Of a stretch of 64,000 nucleotides of DNA, positions 24,668 through 33,126 are shown one piece after another. Under the pieces are notes generated by a model that was not told where the DNA came from, did not search any database, and saw only the letters and a program-made list of their open reading frames with translations. The position numbers were made by a program, and so were the translations under genes. The DNA is from Burkholderia sp. WAC0059 (lineage in GTDB: Bacteria; Pseudomonadota; Gammaproteobacteria; Burkholderiales; Burkholderiaceae). Each line of letters opens with the position of its first letter. Position 1 is the first letter of the stretch. The stretch lies in the NCBI RefSeq assembly GCF_002870125.1, contig NZ_PNEO01000011.1:124001-188000 (forward strand). The letters run 5' to 3'.

Positions 24668-24967
24668 ATGATCCATCGACTCACGTCCGAAGAACGCGCC
24701 GCGCAACTCGGCCAACTGACGGATTGGCTCGCGGCGACCGGCCGCGACGCGATCCAGCGGCAGTTCGTTTTCGCCGACTTCAACGAAGCGTTCGGCTTCA
24801 TGACCCGCGTGGCGATCAAGGCGCAGGAGATGAACCATCACCCGGAATGGTTCAACGTCTACAACCGCGTGGAGATCACGCTATCGACGCACGAGGCCAA
24901 CGGCCTCACCGCGCGCGACATCGAACTGGCGCGCTTCATCGACTCGATCGCCGCATCGGGCGCCTGA
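24668..24967 (+). CDS. phhB: Pterin-4a-carbinolamine dehydratase
   Basis: The enzyme dehydrates 4a-hydroxytetrahydrobiopterin to recycle the cofactor of phenylalanine hydroxylase. The family motif is visible as [19 protein letters not shown] with [11 protein letters not shown] after it. The 99-residue length is typical. It starts at the ATG at 24668. The hydroxylase gene phhA that usually sits next to it is not in this window, so it is a solitary copy beside its probable Lrp regulator. Confidence 0.93.
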   Translation: MIHRLTSEERAAQLGQLTDWLAATGRDAIQRQFVFADFNEAFGFMTRVAIKAQEMNHHPEWFNVYNRVEITLSTHEANGLTARDIELARFIDSIAASGA

Positions 24968-25130
24968 AACCGGAAACGCGGGCGGAAAGAACCGGTAAAA
25001 ACCGGTTGAGACGAAGACGGGACGGCGGCCGGCAAATGAGCGAACGAGCGCGCCATTAAGCGCACGATCGTGCGCAATCCGCGCCGTTCTGAAAGCAGAA
25101 TGCAGGGCCGGACGCCCCAAGCCTTCAGTT

Positions 25131-25355
25131 TCAGAGGCCATTCTTAAGTCGGACGTAAGACTCCCACGCGGCGCGCGCGGGCGGCTCCAACGCTTCCGGT
25201 GACAGGGCGGCTCGACGCTGTACAATCATCAGCGCATACGGCGTGGAGAGCACGCTTGCCTCCTTGCACAACGCGAGTTCATCGCCGCGCGAAGGCGAGC
25301 GATTGCGCCAGAAATTGATTGCGGCTTCCAGTTCGGTGATCGTGATATCGGACAT
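25131..25355 (-). CDS. Small DUF3717-type protein
   Basis: The 74-residue protein MSDITITELEAAINFWRNRSP... resembles DUF3717 proteins of Burkholderia. It is soluble, with a predicted helical N-terminal half containing ELEAAINFWRNR, and no catalytic motif. The ATG at 25355 is chosen over an upstream start at 25382 because the family begins near MSDITI. It is divergent from the response regulator gene by 114 bases. Its role is unknown. Confidence 0.75.
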   Translation of the reverse strand: MSDITITELEAAINFWRNRSPSRGDELALCKEASVLSTPYALMIVQRRAALSPEALEPPARAAWESYVRLKNGL

Positions 25356-25469
25356 GTCGGTCGTGACGTGCAACTGACGCACCGGCCGTGCCGGAAACGC
25401 CGCCGGTGCCTCGCGCGCCCGTTAGCAGCGTGCCTGAAACGCTAAACCCATTGTACTTGAGCGAACCCC

Positions 25470-26156
25470 ATGCGACTCCTTCTGATCGAAGACGACCGTC
25501 CCATCGCACGCGGCATCCAGAGCAGTCTCGAACAAGCCGGCTTCACGGTCGACATGGTCCACGACGGCATCTTCGCCGAACAAGCCCTCACGCAAAACCG
25601 CCACGAACTCGTGATCCTCGACCTCGGGCTACCCGGCATCGACGGCATGACGCTGCTGTCGCGCTTTCGCCAGAGCAACCGCCACACACCCGTTATCGTG
25701 CTCACCGCGCGCGACGAGCTGAACGACCGCGTGCAGGGCCTCAATTCCGGCGCCGACGACTACATGCTCAAGCCGTTCGAGCCCGCCGAGCTCGAAGCGC
25801 GCATTCGCGCGGTGATGCGCCGCAGCGGTCCGCACGGCGACGTGCCGCGCCCCGAGGTGTCGCTCGGCGGCGTGCGCCTGTCGGGCGTGGACCGCCGCAT
25901 CTTCAACGACGACAAGCCGCTCGAGCTCTCGCCGCGCGAATTCGCCGTGCTCGAAATGCTGCTGCTGCGCCACGGGCGCGTCGTCAGCAAGGCCCAGTTG
26001 CAGGATCACCTGACGCACTTCGGCGGCGATCTCGGCGACACGGCCATCGAAGTCTATGTGCACCGCGTGCGCAAGAAGCTCGAAAGCTGCCGCGTCGAAA
26101 TCGTCACCGTGCGCGGCTTCGGGTATCTGCTGCAGGAAATTCGCCAGGCGGCATGA
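25470..26156 (+). CDS. OmpR-family two-component response regulator
   Basis: The receiver domain occupies residues 1-115 with the acidic pair EDD at residues 8-10, the phosphoacceptor Asp51 in VILDLGLPG and the conserved Lys in MLKPF. The C-terminal winged helix (about 130-225) includes LSPREFAVLEMLLLRHGRV and ends RGFGYLL. It has 228 residues. The partner kinase gene begins 212 bases downstream on the same strand. It resembles TctD/QseB-type regulators. The target genes are unknown. Confidence 0.93.
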   Translation: MRLLLIEDDRPIARGIQSSLEQAGFTVDMVHDGIFAEQALTQNRHELVILDLGLPGIDGMTLLSRFRQSNRHTPVIVLTARDELNDRVQGLNSGADDYMLKPFEPAELEARIRAVMRRSGPHGDVPRPEVSLGGVRLSGVDRRIFNDDKPLELSPREFAVLEMLLLRHGRVVSKAQLQDHLTHFGGDLGDTAIEVYVHRVRKKLESCRVEIVTVRGFGYLLQEIRQAA

Positions 26157-26221
26157 GGCGCCCGCCGCCGTCCGTCGACGCGCCATAGCGGACGCGTCGA
26201 CACATTGAGGCATTGACGAAC

Positions 26222-26253
26222 AGGCCGGCCGAGCCGACGAAATCGGCCGGCCT
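26222..26253 (+). other. GC-rich hairpin between regulator and kinase genes
   Basis: An 11-bp inverted repeat AGGCCGGCCGA/TCGGCCGGCCT with a ten-base loop lies in the unusually long gap between the two genes. There is no T-tract after it, so it is not a standard terminator. It may attenuate read-through or stabilise the upstream message. Confidence 0.45.
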
Positions 26254-26368
26254 TCGGGGCAGTCGGTGACAATCCGGCAAGCGGCGCCAGGCGGCCCTTC
26301 CGGGCCCGTCGTCCGGCCGCGCCGATCGCCCCGAAGCGCCGCAACGCCCCGCTTTTTCCGACCCGACC

Positions 26369-27868
26369 ATGTCCTACCCGGCCGCGAACAGTCTGCGACG
26401 CACGCTGCTGCGCCGCCTTGCCGCTCCGCTGTCGCTGCTCGCGCTCATGAGCGGCCTGATCGCGTATTGGCTCGCCTGGCAGTACACCCAGCACGTGGTC
26501 GACCGCTCGCTCGCCGATCTCGCCACAGCCATCTCGCGGCAGATCCAGATCGCCGGCCCCGAGGCGCGGGTTACGGTGCCGCCGCTCGCGCAAGCGATGT
26601 TTTCCGATCCCGTCGAGCATCTCGTCTACCGGATCAGCACCGGCGACGCCGAAATCGCCGGCGATCCTACGCTGCCGCTGCGGGGCGACAACGTGCAGCG
26701 CATGCACTACGCCTACGTGTTCGAGACCGTCTACCACGGCGTCACCGTGCGCGTGGCGCAGGTCCGCGTGCCGCAGCCCATCGGCAATCCGATCGTCGTC
26801 GAGGTCGGCCAGCCGGTGCGGCGCCGCTTTCGCATCGCCGCTGAATTCCTCGTGGCGATCATGATCCCGCTACTGCTGTTGCTGCTCGCCGGCTGGGCCA
26901 TCGTCTGGCGGGTCGTCAACCAGCAACTCAATCCGCTGACGCATCTCGCCGATTCGCTGAACCGGCAGACGCACACGTCGCTCGAGCCCGTCGACGAGAC
27001 CTACGTGCCGGTGGAGATCCGCCCGCTCACGGGCGCGCTCAATGCGCTGCTAGGCCGCCTGAAGACGGCGCTCGAGGCCCAGCGAAAGTTCATCGCCGAC
27101 GCGGCGCACCAGCTCCGCACGCCGCTGACGGCCGTGAAGCTGCACGCCGAGCAGGCCGCGATCGCGCGCGAGCCGCAGCAAGTCAGCACCGCCGTGCGCG
27201 AGCTGCGGGCCGCCGCCGACCGCGCCGTGCGTCTGTCGAATCAGCTCCTGTCGCTCGCGCGCGCCGAGCCGGGCGAGCAGGCGGCGCGCTTCGCGAACGT
27301 CGACGTCGCGGCGCTCGCGTTCGAAACCGGCGCCGAGTGGGTGCCGCGCGCGCTCGCCAATCATGTCGATCTCGGTTTCCAGCGGCTCGACGCGCCCGAG
27401 AACGACCGGCCGCTCATCGTGCGCGGCAACCCGGTGCTGCTGCATGAAGTCATCGCGAACCTGCTCGACAATGCGCTCAAATATCTGCCGCCGGCGCGAC
27501 TCGACGGCGGCCGGATTACGGTGACGGTTTCGCAGGTGACGGACGGCGGCGCGCCGGCGGCCGAGATCGTCGTCGAGGACAACGGCCGGGGCGTGCCGCC
27601 CGCGCAGCAGGCCGACCTGTTCAAGCGCTTCTTCCGCGGCGACGGGCAAAGCCAGAGCGGCGTCGACAGCGGCGCCGGGCTCGGGCTCGCGATCGTCCAC
27701 GACATCATGGCGCTGCATCACGGCAGCGTGCGCTACGAGGACGCCGCGGAAGGCGGCGCGCGCTTCATCGTGACCGTGCCGCTCGCCGGTTCGCAGATAC
27801 CTTCGGGCGTTCCGCCATCCAGCGTCGGCGCAAAGAAAACGGCGCACCAGGCGCCGGTCGACATCTGA
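26369..27868 (+). CDS. Two-component sensor histidine kinase (TctE-like)
   Basis: The 499-residue inner-membrane kinase has a first membrane segment at about 18-38 and a periplasmic domain of the 2CSK_N type (about 40-155). A second membrane segment at 157-180 and a HAMP-like linker follow. The H-box FIADAAHQLRTPLTAVKLHA has phosphoacceptor His247. The ATPase shows NLLDNALKY, DNGRGVPP and GAGLGLAIV. TctE relatives sense tricarboxylates, but the ligand here is not evident. It forms a pair with the response regulator upstream. Confidence 0.92.
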   Translation: MSYPAANSLRRTLLRRLAAPLSLLALMSGLIAYWLAWQYTQHVVDRSLADLATAISRQIQIAGPEARVTVPPLAQAMFSDPVEHLVYRISTGDAEIAGDPTLPLRGDNVQRMHYAYVFETVYHGVTVRVAQVRVPQPIGNPIVVEVGQPVRRRFRIAAEFLVAIMIPLLLLLLAGWAIVWRVVNQQLNPLTHLADSLNRQTHTSLEPVDETYVPVEIRPLTGALNALLGRLKTALEAQRKFIADAAHQLRTPLTAVKLHAEQAAIAREPQQVSTAVRELRAAADRAVRLSNQLLSLARAEPGEQAARFANVDVAALAFETGAEWVPRALANHVDLGFQRLDAPENDRPLIVRGNPVLLHEVIANLLDNALKYLPPARLDGGRITVTVSQVTDGGAPAAEIVVEDNGRGVPPAQQADLFKRFFRGDGQSQSGVDSGAGLGLAIVHDIMALHHGSVRYEDAAEGGARFIVTVPLAGSQIPSGVPPSSVGAKKTAHQAPVDI

Positions 27869-27880
27869 TCCGAAGAAGGC

Positions 27881-27915
27881 AGGCCGAACCCCGGCCTACT
27901 TCTTTTTCTTTTTAT
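27881..27915 (+). terminator. Terminator after the kinase gene, overlapping the SET gene end
   Basis: A short stem AGGCC/GGCCT is followed by a T-rich run ACTTCTTTTTCTTTTT. It lies just after the kinase stop codon. On the other strand the same bases encode the lysine tail and stop codon of the convergent SET-domain gene. Confidence 0.4.
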
Positions 27916-28399
27916 CCTTGCGCGCGGCCTTCTTGCCTGCCCCGGCCGATTTTTCGGGCGGCGCGAGCATCGTGCCGCGGCACTTGCGGGCGCCGCAGCG
28001 GCACTCGTATTCGCGCTTGAGCTTTTTGGTCTGCTTCGCGTCGATAACGAGGCCGTAGTCGTAGAACAGCTCCTCGCCCGGCGCGATGTCGCGCAGCGCG
28101 TGGATGTAGACGTGGCCGTCGATCTCCTCGGCCTCGCAGTTCGGCGCGCACGAGTGGTTGATCCAGCGCGCGCTGTTGCCGTCCACCTTGCCGTCGATCA
28201 CGTTGCCGCTGTCGAGCGCGAAATAGAACGTGTGATTCGGTTCCGCCGGGTTGTGCGGATGACGCCGCAGCGCTTCCTTCCACGAGATCCGCTCGCCCCT
28301 GTATTCGATCAGGCGCGTACCGGCTTCGATGGCGCCGGCTGCAAACACGCCCTTGCCGTGCACGCCCGACTGGCGCACGACGATCCTGCGTGAACTCAT
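27896..28399 (-). CDS. SET-domain protein lysine methyltransferase
   Basis: The 167-residue protein is essentially one SET domain. An early SGVHGKGVFA motif binds the cofactor region. RWINHSCAPN (residues 78-87) and ELFYDYG (110-116) are the catalytic pseudoknot motifs with the key Tyr. ECRCGARKCRG (132-142) is a post-SET zinc module that would pair with Cys84. It ends in a basic tail KKAARKDKKKKK. Eukaryote-like SET proteins in Burkholderia include a reported histone methyltransferase effector, BtSET, but many are housekeeping proteins of unknown target. The start at 28399 gives MSSRRIVVRQ. It is convergent with the kinase gene. Confidence 0.9.
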   Translation of the reverse strand: MSSRRIVVRQSGVHGKGVFAAGAIEAGTRLIEYRGERISWKEALRRHPHNPAEPNHTFYFALDSGNVIDGKVDGNSARWINHSCAPNCEAEEIDGHVYIHALRDIAPGEELFYDYGLVIDAKQTKKLKREYECRCGARKCRGTMLAPPEKSAGAGKKAARKDKKKKK

Positions 28400-28620
28400 T
28401 GAACGAATCCTTGTGAAGTCCTGACGGAGAACGCCCCGGCCGCGAGGATTGCGGCACGAAGCGCCGCGCGGTTTCCGATCCTGATGGCAAACGCGGCGCC
28501 CTGACGGCGCCGCGTGGTCTGCAACGCGCCTCGCGCGTCACAACCGGCATCGTACACGTTCGCTACCGCTTCGTTCAACCCGTCGAAGTCGCGAACGGCC
28601 TGCCTGCCAGGCGAAGGCGA

Positions 28621-29733
28621 TCAGCGCTGGCCGAACGAGACCTCGCCGAACAGTTTCTTCTGATCGTTCGGCTGCGAGCGCCAGTATTGCGGCGGGGCTT
28701 CGACGGTCGCGCCGAGCTGGGCGGCCGCGTGCCAGGGCCAGCGCGGATCGTAGAGCACCCCGCGCGCGATCGCGATGAGGTCGGCCTTGCCTTCTTCGAG
28801 AATCTGGTTTGCGTGCTGCGCATCGGTGATGAGGCCGACGGCAATCGTCGTCGCGCCAGTCTCCTTCTTCACGGCCTGCGCGAACGGTACCTGGTAGCCC
28901 GGCTCGAGCGGAATCTGCTGCTTCGGCGAAACGCCGCCCGAGGACACGTCGACCCAGTCCGCCCCGCGCCGCTTCAGCTCGCGCGCGAAGGCGACCGTCT
29001 CTTCCGGCGTCCAGCCGCCCTCGACCCAGTCGGTCGCCGACACGCGCACGCCGACGGGCCGGTCGTCGGGAAAGGCCGCGCGCACGACGTCGAAGATTTC
29101 CAGCGGAAAACGCATGCGGTTTTCGAGCGAACCGCCGTACTCGTCGGTGCGCTGGTTCGCGATCGGCGAGAGAAATTCGTGCAGCAGATAACCGTGCGCC
29201 GCATGCACTTCGATGGCGTCGATGCCGAGCCGCGCGGCGCGCCGCGTCGACGCCGCGAACGCCTCGCGGATCCGGTTCAGGCCGGCCGTATCGAGCGCGA
29301 GCGGCGGCGCCTCGCCCGCCTTGTGCGGCAATGCGGAAGGCGCGTGGGGCAGCCAGCCGCCGTCCGCGACGGGTATCAACTGCCCGCCGTCCCAGGGCGC
29401 GTGGCTCGACGCCTTGCGGCCCGCGTGAGCAAGCTGTATCGCGACACGAACCGGCGAATACTGGCGGATCGCCGCCAGCACCGGCTTGAATGCGGCCTCG
29501 GTCGCGTCGTCCCAGAGCCCGAGGTCGCCGGGCGTGATGCGACCGTCCGGCTCGACGGCCGTCGCTTCGATGCAAAGCATGCCGGCGCCCGACAGCGCCA
29601 AGTGCCCCAGGTGAAGCAGATGCCAGGCAGTGGCTTCGCCCCGGATGGCGGAGTACTGGCACATCGGGGAAATGAAAATGCGATTGGGCAGCGTCACGCC
29701 ACGGAGCGTGAGCGGAGTGAAGAGCGTGCTCAT
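28621..29733 (-). CDS. NADH:flavin oxidoreductase, old yellow enzyme (YqjM-like)
   Basis: This FMN-dependent TIM-barrel enzyme reduces activated alkenes. It begins MSTLFTPLTLRGVTLPNRIFISPMCQYSA, read in two overlapping parts, with the conserved Cys of PMCQYS that marks the thermophilic-like (YqjM) class. HAAHGYLLHEFLSPIANQRTD supplies the substrate His-X-X-His-type region. The FMN phosphate loop near the C-terminus includes IAIARGVLYDPRWPWHAA. It has 370 residues. The physiological substrate is unknown; members often serve in stress or detoxification. Confidence 0.92.
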   Translation of the reverse strand: MSTLFTPLTLRGVTLPNRIFISPMCQYSAIRGEATAWHLLHLGHLALSGAGMLCIEATAVEPDGRITPGDLGLWDDATEAAFKPVLAAIRQYSPVRVAIQLAHAGRKASSHAPWDGGQLIPVADGGWLPHAPSALPHKAGEAPPLALDTAGLNRIREAFAASTRRAARLGIDAIEVHAAHGYLLHEFLSPIANQRTDEYGGSLENRMRFPLEIFDVVRAAFPDDRPVGVRVSATDWVEGGWTPEETVAFARELKRRGADWVDVSSGGVSPKQQIPLEPGYQVPFAQAVKKETGATTIAVGLITDAQHANQILEEGKADLIAIARGVLYDPRWPWHAAAQLGATVEAPPQYWRSQPNDQKKLFGEVSFGQR

Positions 29734-29883
29734 GGAATCGGTCGCGAACGAGTGAGGGGAGCGTTCGAGAATAGCACGCGGGTTTGATCGCCGCTTGCGG
29801 GACCCAACGGCTTGCGTCCCGGGGGTAAGCGGCTTAACCGGACGCGGACCGCAAGGTGCCGGCAATGGCCCGCTGCTGGTGGA

Positions 29884-30609
29884 TCAAGGCCGTGGACCGG
29901 CCTTCGCGTCGAGTTCGTCGAGCCACTCGCCGAACATCCGGCTCGCGGCCGCTTCGAGACCCGGCCCGAAACGCGCCGTTTCGGCGCGCAACTCGCCCAC
30001 ATCCTTGCCTTCGGCCGCGATCTCGGCCGCATGGCCGATCAACCAGGGCTCGAAACGGTCGGCCCGCACTTCCGGATGACACTGCAGGCCCAGCACGTGG
30101 CCGCTCCAGGCGAAGGCCTGGTTTTCGCAAATCGGCGTCGAGGCGAGCCGGACGGCATCCTTGGGCAGGTCGAACGTGTCGCCGTGCCAATGCAGCATCG
30201 AGGTTTGTGCACCGTCGAGGTGGCGCAGCGGCGAGATCCGTCCGGCATCGGTCAGATCGAGCGGCGTCCAGCCGAGTTCGCGCGCCGGTGCCGCATAGAC
30301 GCGCGCGCCGAGCACGCGCGCGATCAATTGAGCGCCGAGGCAGATGCCGAGCGTCGGCCGCCCCGCCGCGATGCGCTTCTCGATCATGGCGGCCAGCGGC
30401 CCGAGCGTCGGATAAAGAACGTCGTCGCAGGCATTGATCGGCCCGCCCAGCACCACCACCAGCGAGGGCGCGACGGGGTCCGGCGCGTCGATGCGGGCGA
30501 AGCCGACGTCGAGGTAGCGTACGAGATAGCCGCGATCGCCGAGGACCCGCTCGAAACTGCCCAGATCCTCGAAGTGCACGTGACGCACGGCCAGGACTTC
30601 ATGATTCAT
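29884..30609 (-). CDS. Class I glutamine amidotransferase-like protein
   Basis: The 241-residue protein has the nucleophile elbow GICLGAQLIARVLGA with the catalytic cysteine, and a later LQCHPEVR with the histidine of the triad. It matches stand-alone GuaA-like amidotransferases that are annotated as putative GMP synthase-related enzymes. The start at 30609 (MNHEVLAVRHVHFEDLG) is typical. Its amide acceptor is unknown, and no synthase partner lies beside it. It sits between the old yellow enzyme and the MarR gene, all on the minus strand with gaps of 120-150 bases. Confidence 0.87.
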   Translation of the reverse strand: MNHEVLAVRHVHFEDLGSFERVLGDRGYLVRYLDVGFARIDAPDPVAPSLVVVLGGPINACDDVLYPTLGPLAAMIEKRIAAGRPTLGICLGAQLIARVLGARVYAAPARELGWTPLDLTDAGRISPLRHLDGAQTSMLHWHGDTFDLPKDAVRLASTPICENQAFAWSGHVLGLQCHPEVRADRFEPWLIGHAAEIAAEGKDVGELRAETARFGPGLEAAASRMFGEWLDELDAKAGPRP

Positions 30610-30730
30610 CGGCCCATTCCTCGGGGGAATTGCTGGGTTGAATCGACGAAAAGAATGGCGACGACGGCAGCGGCGCCCGCATCGCCGCAACCCGCATGAG
30701 GCGAGATTCCCGCCTGCCGTCGGCTTCCCG

Positions 30731-31369
30731 TTACTGCGCGAAGATTTTCCAGTTCTTCTTCTGGAGCGTCGCGTCGGCCGGCTCGTACACCGAACAGTCG
30801 AGCCGCAGATCGGTGTCGGCCAGCGTGGCGCGCAGCAGCGAGCAGTGGTGCGAAGGCTTCTTCGAAGCCTTGCCCGCCTCGAAATGCGAGCAGGTCAGAC
30901 ACATGCGGTGAGCCGGAATCTGTTCGCGCGCTTCGAGCTGATACACGGTCTTCAGCAACGTGCGGTAGAACACGATCTGCTCTTCGCCGCGCAGCGTGCC
31001 GACGGCCTTCGTGAGAAAGTCCGGCCATTGCGCGGCGCGCTTCGCGGCCGTGCGGCCGCGCGCGGTCAGGCGCACGGCCAGCGCGCGACCATCGTCGAGC
31101 GCGCGGCGCTTTTCGACGAGCCCCTTGCTCTCGAGCGTGCTCACCGCATCGCTCGTCGTCGCGGCTGTCAGCGCCGTTTCGCGGGCGATCTCGCCGAGCC
31201 GCATCGGTCCCTTGCGCTGCATGAGCAGCACGAGAATTTCGCCCTGGGTCGGCGTGAGACCCGCGCCCTCGGCCCAGTCCCATGCCTGGCTTCGCATGGC
31301 CGTACTCAACCGTAACAGGCTGTGGGTCACCCGCCCCGCCGCCTGTTCTCCGTATACGCCTTCGCTCAT
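30731..31369 (-). CDS. MarR-family regulator with cysteine-rich C-terminal extension
   Basis: Residues 10-150 form a MarR winged helix dimer: GEILVLLMQRKGPMRLGEIA, then the recognition helix TAATTSDAVSTLESKGLVEKR and the wing DDGRALAVRLT. Unusually, about 60 residues follow. They contain Cys157, Cys160, Cys176 and Cys192 with several histidines (CLTCSH, HHC, DCSVYEP), which could bind zinc or an iron-sulfur cluster. The ATG at 31369 (MSEGVYGEQ) is chosen; the frame is open to 31483. The target is unknown. The upstream region is the DnaA-box element at 31.6 kb. Confidence 0.88.
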   Translation of the reverse strand: MSEGVYGEQAAGRVTHSLLRLSTAMRSQAWDWAEGAGLTPTQGEILVLLMQRKGPMRLGEIARETALTAATTSDAVSTLESKGLVEKRRALDDGRALAVRLTARGRTAAKRAAQWPDFLTKAVGTLRGEEQIVFYRTLLKTVYQLEAREQIPAHRMCLTCSHFEAGKASKKPSHHCSLLRATLADTDLRLDCSVYEPADATLQKKNWKIFAQ

Positions 31370-31598
31370 AGTCTTTCGCTGGTTATCGACAGCTCGCGCT
31401 GCCATCGTCAACTGCCGGCCCCGCCGGCCACGTGTGGGGACGACCGGTACGCTCCGATTGCCGGAATCGTCCAGCCATCTCAAAAATTTCGGTTTCGCCC
31501 GCCGGATGCCTACCCGGCATCCCCGAAACGCGCCCGAAGCCGGACGCTACTGCGGCGAACCGACATTCTATGCGAGAGCGCCGAATCGCACAGCTAAG

Positions 31599-31845
31599 TT
31601 ATCCAGCGGCAATTGTGGATAACCCGTTGAAAAGCAAGCCAACTGTATGTGTGCCGATTCTTGACAACTGCGAACCGTCATCGGGCGGCCACCTGGTTAT
31701 CCCGACTTCGCGCGCGCAACGCAAACGTAGTCCGCAGGGTTGTCGTTCACGCAATTCGTTGACTTCACAGCGAATTATCCGGTTGCCCACAGACGGACGC
31801 AGTGCTTGTTAACTACTACCTATGTGTAAACATGTAAACGTTTGG
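31599..31845 (+). repeat. Candidate origin element A: DnaA-box array, inverted partner of 34860-35122
   Basis: Intergenic DNA holds, in order, TTATCCAGC (31599), a perfect DnaA box TGTGGATAA (31614-31622), TTATCCCGA (31697), TTATCCGGT (31775) and an AT-rich segment starting TTGTTAAC at 31806. A related copy in opposite orientation lies at 34860-35122. The two copies share the first two boxes at identical spacing, the third box position, and the segments CGGACG and TTGTTAACT. The rest of the gap 31370-31989 holds no protein gene. Confidence 0.6.
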
Positions 31846-31868
31846 AAAACCAATTGGCTCCGGATATC

Positions 31869-31900
31869 GCGGCTTCCGGAATAGCCCCGGCCGCTTTTTT
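31869..31900 (+). terminator. Orphan plus-strand terminator-like hairpin
   Basis: GCGGC and GCCGC, with inner CCGG pairs, form an interrupted hairpin followed by six T residues at 31895-31900. Both flanking genes read on the minus strand, so any transcript ending here would come from the intergenic element at 31.6-31.85 kb. Confidence 0.4.
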
Positions 31901-31989
31901 AGCCCTGCGACGTAAAACCGCGTTTAAACAGTTTTGCCAAATCGATACAGGTAATTGTCGATCAAGATGCCTGTTTTTATTTCCGTCCG

Positions 31990-33105
31990 TTACGCGCGCC
32001 AGCGCAGGCACTGCTGGCGGACGGCCTCGTGCAGCGACTTCTCTTCGGCCATGACGCCGCGTAACCAACTCGCATCGTTCGATTGCGCACGGGCGATCGC
32101 GCCGATTTCGGCTAGTGCGTCCGTTGCGCCGAGCACCTCGCCGTGAGCGGCGATCCGCTCGAGCGTATCGAGTATGTCTTCCGAAATGGTCCGGTGCTCG
32201 CCCGTCTGCGGATCGACGCAGGTGCCGGCAAGCCCGAAGCGGCAGGCCTGAAAGCGGTTGAACGTATAGACGAGATAGTCGTCCTCGCGCGGCACGACGG
32301 GCCTGTCGAGAAGCAGATGGCGCGCGAGCGTCTGGATGTAGCAGGCGATCGCCGCGGCGCGCTCGACCGACAGCGGCGTGTCCATCACCCGCACTTCGAT
32401 GGTGCCGAAGCCGGGCTTGGGCCGGATGTCCCAGTAGAAATCTTTCATGCTGTTGACAACGCCCGTATGGACCATCTTCGAGAAATACTCCTCGAAACCG
32501 TCCCACGTGAGCACGAACGGCGCGCGACCCGACAGCGGGAACGCGAACACCGAGTTCAGGCGTGCCGAATGAAAACCGGTGTCGACGCCCTGCACGTAGG
32601 GCGAGGAGGCCGAGAGCGCGATGAAGTGCGGAATGAAACGCGAAAGCGCGTGGAGCAGAAAAAGCGCGCTGTCCGCGTCGGGACAACCGATGTGCACGTG
32701 CTGGCCGAAAACGGTGAACTGCTTCGCGAGATAGCCGTAGAGCTCCGAAATGTAGTGAAAGCGAGGCGTATCGACGATGCGCCGCTCGCTCCACTGCTGG
32801 AACGCGTGCGTACCGCCGCCGCAGAGTCCGACGTTCAGACGGTCCGCGGCGGCGACGAGCGTGTCGCGAATCTCGCGCAGCTCGGCCACGGCCTGCTTGT
32901 GCGACGTGCAGATGCCGGTGGACAGCTCGATCATGCTCTCGGTGATCTCGGGCGTGATGTTGCCGGGAATCTTCTCGTCCTTGACGAGCCGCATCAGATC
33001 GCTACCGGCCTTGGTCAGGTCGTAGTCGTGCGTGTTGACGATCTGCATTTCGAGCTCGACCCCGAACGTGAACGGTTTCGAATCGACGAACGGTTCCAGT
33101 GACAT
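31990..33105 (-). CDS. YbdK-type carboxylate-amine ligase (GCS2 family)
   Basis: The 371-residue protein belongs to the second glutamate-cysteine ligase family. [11 protein letters not shown] at the start, [26 protein letters not shown] and [14 protein letters not shown] are the ATP- and metal-binding motifs. YbdK proteins have weak gamma-glutamylcysteine ligase activity in vitro, and their natural role is unclear. A classical gshA is also present in this window at 41.4 kb, so this is probably not the main glutathione enzyme. It is 21 bases downstream of the antiporter gene, so the two likely form one transcript. Confidence 0.92.
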   Translation of the reverse strand: MSLEPFVDSKPFTFGVELEMQIVNTHDYDLTKAGSDLMRLVKDEKIPGNITPEITESMIELSTGICTSHKQAVAELREIRDTLVAAADRLNVGLCGGGTHAFQQWSERRIVDTPRFHYISELYGYLAKQFTVFGQHVHIGCPDADSALFLLHALSRFIPHFIALSASSPYVQGVDTGFHSARLNSVFAFPLSGRAPFVLTWDGFEEYFSKMVHTGVVNSMKDFYWDIRPKPGFGTIEVRVMDTPLSVERAAAIACYIQTLARHLLLDRPVVPREDDYLVYTFNRFQACRFGLAGTCVDPQTGEHRTISEDILDTLERIAAHGEVLGATDALAEIGAIARAQSNDASWLRGVMAEEKSLHEAVRQQCLRWRA

Positions 33106-33126
33106 GGCGTTTCCTGTTCAGGTCTT

